From: Protea cynaroides | Lineage: Eukaryota; Streptophyta; Magnoliopsida; Proteales; Proteaceae | Length of the DNA: 64,000 nucleotides | Assembly: GCA_028583415.1 (NCBI GenBank) | Contig: CM053266.1 | Location: 30,511,271-30,575,270 of the forward strand | Direction: 5' to 3' | Notes under the pieces: model-generated | The model's input: the letters and a program-made list of their open reading frames with translations, nothing else | Database searches by the model: none | What the model was told of the DNA's origin: nothing | Shown: piece after piece, positions 61,870-64,000 of the stretch | Layout of the letters: the number at the start of each line of letters is the position of its first letter | Numbering within the stretch: position 1 is the first letter of the stretch | Program-made: the position numbers and the translations under genes

Positions 61870-64000
61870 TATAGTCGCAATATCTCGCAAGATCAAATCA
61901 AAATTAAGAACTGATCTGGTCAAGCTATTTAAGATTTGCAAGTCAAGATGTACCAAGTTAGTCCCAATTTTAATATATTATCATACCAAGTTCAGTAGAT
62001 GTTGATAGGATATCTTATTTCCATTGTTAATCACCTTCCTAGTTGATTAGGCTTACCTTTGTTAGGACCATAGATTAAAATCTCGACGAGATCCCATCGA
62101 GATCTCGAATTTCTTGACTTCGTCAAGACAAGCTCTCAAGATTCTCGACCAGTCTCGAGCAGTTTCGACATTTTCCACCATTTCTCGAAATTTTGGACCA
62201 GTTTTCGACCATTTCTCGACGTTTTCGATTAATTCTTGACCAATTCTCGACTGGTCTTGACATAATGTATGAATTATGATTGTATGGTCTACTTGACTAC
62301 TTTGGGTTTCTTGACTATGACAATTAACTAATTAAGTGCTATTATTTTTATTCTTCTCCTAAAATATAATTTACTAGCTCATTTGGTCTTCTTTAATCTT
62401 CTACTAGTGTAACATTATGTAGAATAGTCAATATTACCTTAGGATTACATCTAAACTTCATACCAACACTGCCAAACATGAGTGTAAACCTAAACAACCA
62501 CAATGTGTGATTAGTTTTTCAATTTTATGGTTTAAAGGTGTTTATATAAGTTAAAAATAGTGTTTCCATGGAGTATCAAGCCTTAAAATGATCATTAAGA
62601 TTCAAAACACTCATTTCAAACCTTCGCAGATTTTCAGCATGTTCTCACCAAGATCTTGACCGAAATCTCGGAAATCTTGGTCTGGCTCAAGGTCGAGACG
62701 ACCTCGAGACTGGAGATTTTAGTCCTTGGTTAGGACCTTATTTCAATTCCTATTTAAATCATGTAAAGGCTTAAAGTTTTAAGAATTAATACGAATGAAA
62801 CAATGTCGCTAGTTTCTGCCATGAGTGCTTGTGTTAGCCGGGTGAGAGGCCCAGACCTGAGAGAGGTCATTCCTTTGGTTACCGTTTGTCCCTCCCATCA
62901 TTATTCACCTTCTTAGTTGATTATGCTTACCTTTGTTAGGACCTTGTTTCAATTCATATTTAAATCATATAGAGGCTTAAGCCAAATAAGTTTTGAGAAT
63001 TAATATGAATGAAGAAATGTTGCTGGTTTCTGCCATGAGTGCTTGTGTTACGCTAGCTGGGTGAGAGGCCCAGACCTGAGAGAGGTCATTCCTCTGGTTA
63101 CCGTTCGTCCCTCCCATCGTTCTCACTTCTCCCTTTTTTCTCTATCAACGCCTTCACACAACTGTGAGCTATCCTTATTGGGACCTTCTGCAGGCCATCA
63201 TTTTAGGCTTTGAATTAGCAAGTCCTTACAATATGGTAGTCCAAAACATCATATAGCATTAATCAATAAACCGTACAGGTATGTGTGATTTTCTTATGAC
63301 AGAGGTTTAGCTGCAAAGCTCAGAAAAAAAAAAACTAGTGCCACAATCAATTTCAAGTCGCAAGATCTCGCAAGATCAAATCAAGATCAAGAACTGATCT
63401 GGTCAAGCTATTTAAGATTTGCTAGTCCTAATCAAGCTGTCCCAAGTCAGTCTTAATTTTAATGGATTATCATACCAAATTTAGTAGATTTTAATAGGAT
63501 ATCTTATTTCCATAGTTATTCACCTTCTTAGCTGATTAGGCTTTCCTTTGTTAGGATCTTGTTTCAATTCCTATTTAAATCATTTATTATACCAAGTTTA
63601 GTAGATTTTAATAGGATATCTTATTTCCATAGTTATTCACCTTCCTAGTTGATTAGGCTTTCCTTTGTTAAGATCTTGTTTCAATTCCTATTTAAATCAT
63701 GTACAGGCTTAAGCCAAAGACAAGTTTTGAGAATTAATATGAATGAAGCAATGTTGCTGGTTTCTGCCATGAGTGCTTGTGTCACGTTGACCGGGTGAGA
63801 GGCCTAGACCTGAGAGAGGTCATCCCTTTGATTACCTTTCGTCCCTCCCATTATCTCTCTTCTCTATCAATGCCTTCACACAACCGTGAGCTATCCTTGT
63901 TGGAACCTTCTGTAGGCTGCATTAGCAGGTTCATACAATATGGTAGTCCAAAACATCATATAACATTAATCAATAAACCGTACAAATATGTATGATTTTC
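61870..64000. repeat. Three direct copies of an LTR-like repeat
   Basis: Blocks GATAGGATATCTTATTTCC, GATTAGGCTT...CCTTTGTTAGG, TTTCTGCCATGAGTGCTTGT and GACCTGAGAGAGGTCAT recur in the same order at 61870-62905 (interrupted by a hAT-like element), 62905-63290 (5' part missing) and 63345 to the window end. The third copy also has a local duplication of its 5' part (63478-63575 and 63596-63690). The order of a TATA-like TTTAAATCATG and the downstream blocks suggests LTRs. Confidence 0.75.
62069..62728. mobile_element. hAT-like non-autonomous element, 660 bp
   Basis: Flanked by the 8-bp duplication gttaggac (62061-62068 and 62729-62736). The ends are CATAGATTAAAATCTC and CAAGGACTAAAATCTC. The interior is full of TCTCGAC/GTCGAGA motifs. 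The sister repeats at about 62938 and 63553 show the uninterrupted sequence, confirming the boundaries. Confidence 0.8.

Larger units (their letters stand above)
57031..64000 (-). other. Intron of the RING ligase gene, at least 7 kb, repeat-filled
   Basis: The exon starting at 57030 needs an upstream exon of some 200 codons, yet no open minus-strand frame of the right kind occurs to the window end, so this stretch is read as one intron. It contains poly-A tracts (57142-57175, 57230-57249), two facing LTRs, a palindromic MITE, LTR-like units and a hAT-like element. Around 60000-60600 another LTR-like stretch is suspected. Confidence 0.6.

Noticed and set aside
1..64000. CRISPR arrays, bacterial operons, prophage or plasmid features
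   Set aside because: Spliceosomal genes, plant retroelements and a nuclear-type tRNA gene show this is plant nuclear DNA; no repeat-spacer structure was found.

Overview
This window is plant nuclear DNA. It has long genes broken into many small exons by introns full of transposon remnants, a plastid-targeted chorismate synthase, plant-type LTR and non-LTR retroelement fossils, MITEs, and many (AT)n and (GA)n microsatellites. Gene content and intron style fit a eudicot, possibly an early-diverging one; I cannot name the species.

Layout. 0.55-11.6 kb, minus strand: a complete 14-exon gene for a CCCH-zinc-finger tRNA uracil-5-methyltransferase (TRMT2A/Trm2 type). I rebuilt every exon; all phases join, giving 862 residues. 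12.9-17.8 kb: a nest of mobile elements. A decayed non-LTR retrotransposon is split by a 2.5-kb Mutator-like element with a perfect 9-bp target duplication. That element carries part of a polyamine oxidase gene, which is itself interrupted by a solo LTR. 18.6-20.4 kb, plus strand: an intronless 467-residue membrane-anchored methyltransferase-like protein whose leader holds an AUGUAA start-stop, a 2-codon uORF and a 47-codon uORF. 21.5-24.1 kb: retroelement remnants and a foldback element. 25.6-34.8 kb, minus strand: a complete 13-exon chorismate synthase (440 residues), the last enzyme of the shikimate pathway. 35-39 kb: gene-poor. 39.3-42.6 and 50.7-54.7 kb: a direct segmental duplication, each copy with an identical tRNA-Ala(UGC) gene. 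Between the copies lie a copia remnant, two tandem arrays and what looks like the non-coding part of a large LTR retrotransposon. 56.2-57.0 kb, minus strand: the last two exons of a LOG2/LUL-type RING ubiquitin ligase. Its 5' exons lie beyond the window, so 57.0-64.0 kb is read as one intron, packed with LTR fragments and a hAT-like insertion.

The genes form no operon or pathway cluster; they are independent housekeeping or regulatory loci. The most notable items are the triple-nested gene-capture element, the layered uORF leader, the tRNA-bearing duplication with datable insertions, and the splice-site peculiarities of the two large genes. Exon calls rest on reading frames, splice signals and remembered family motifs; no database search was run.
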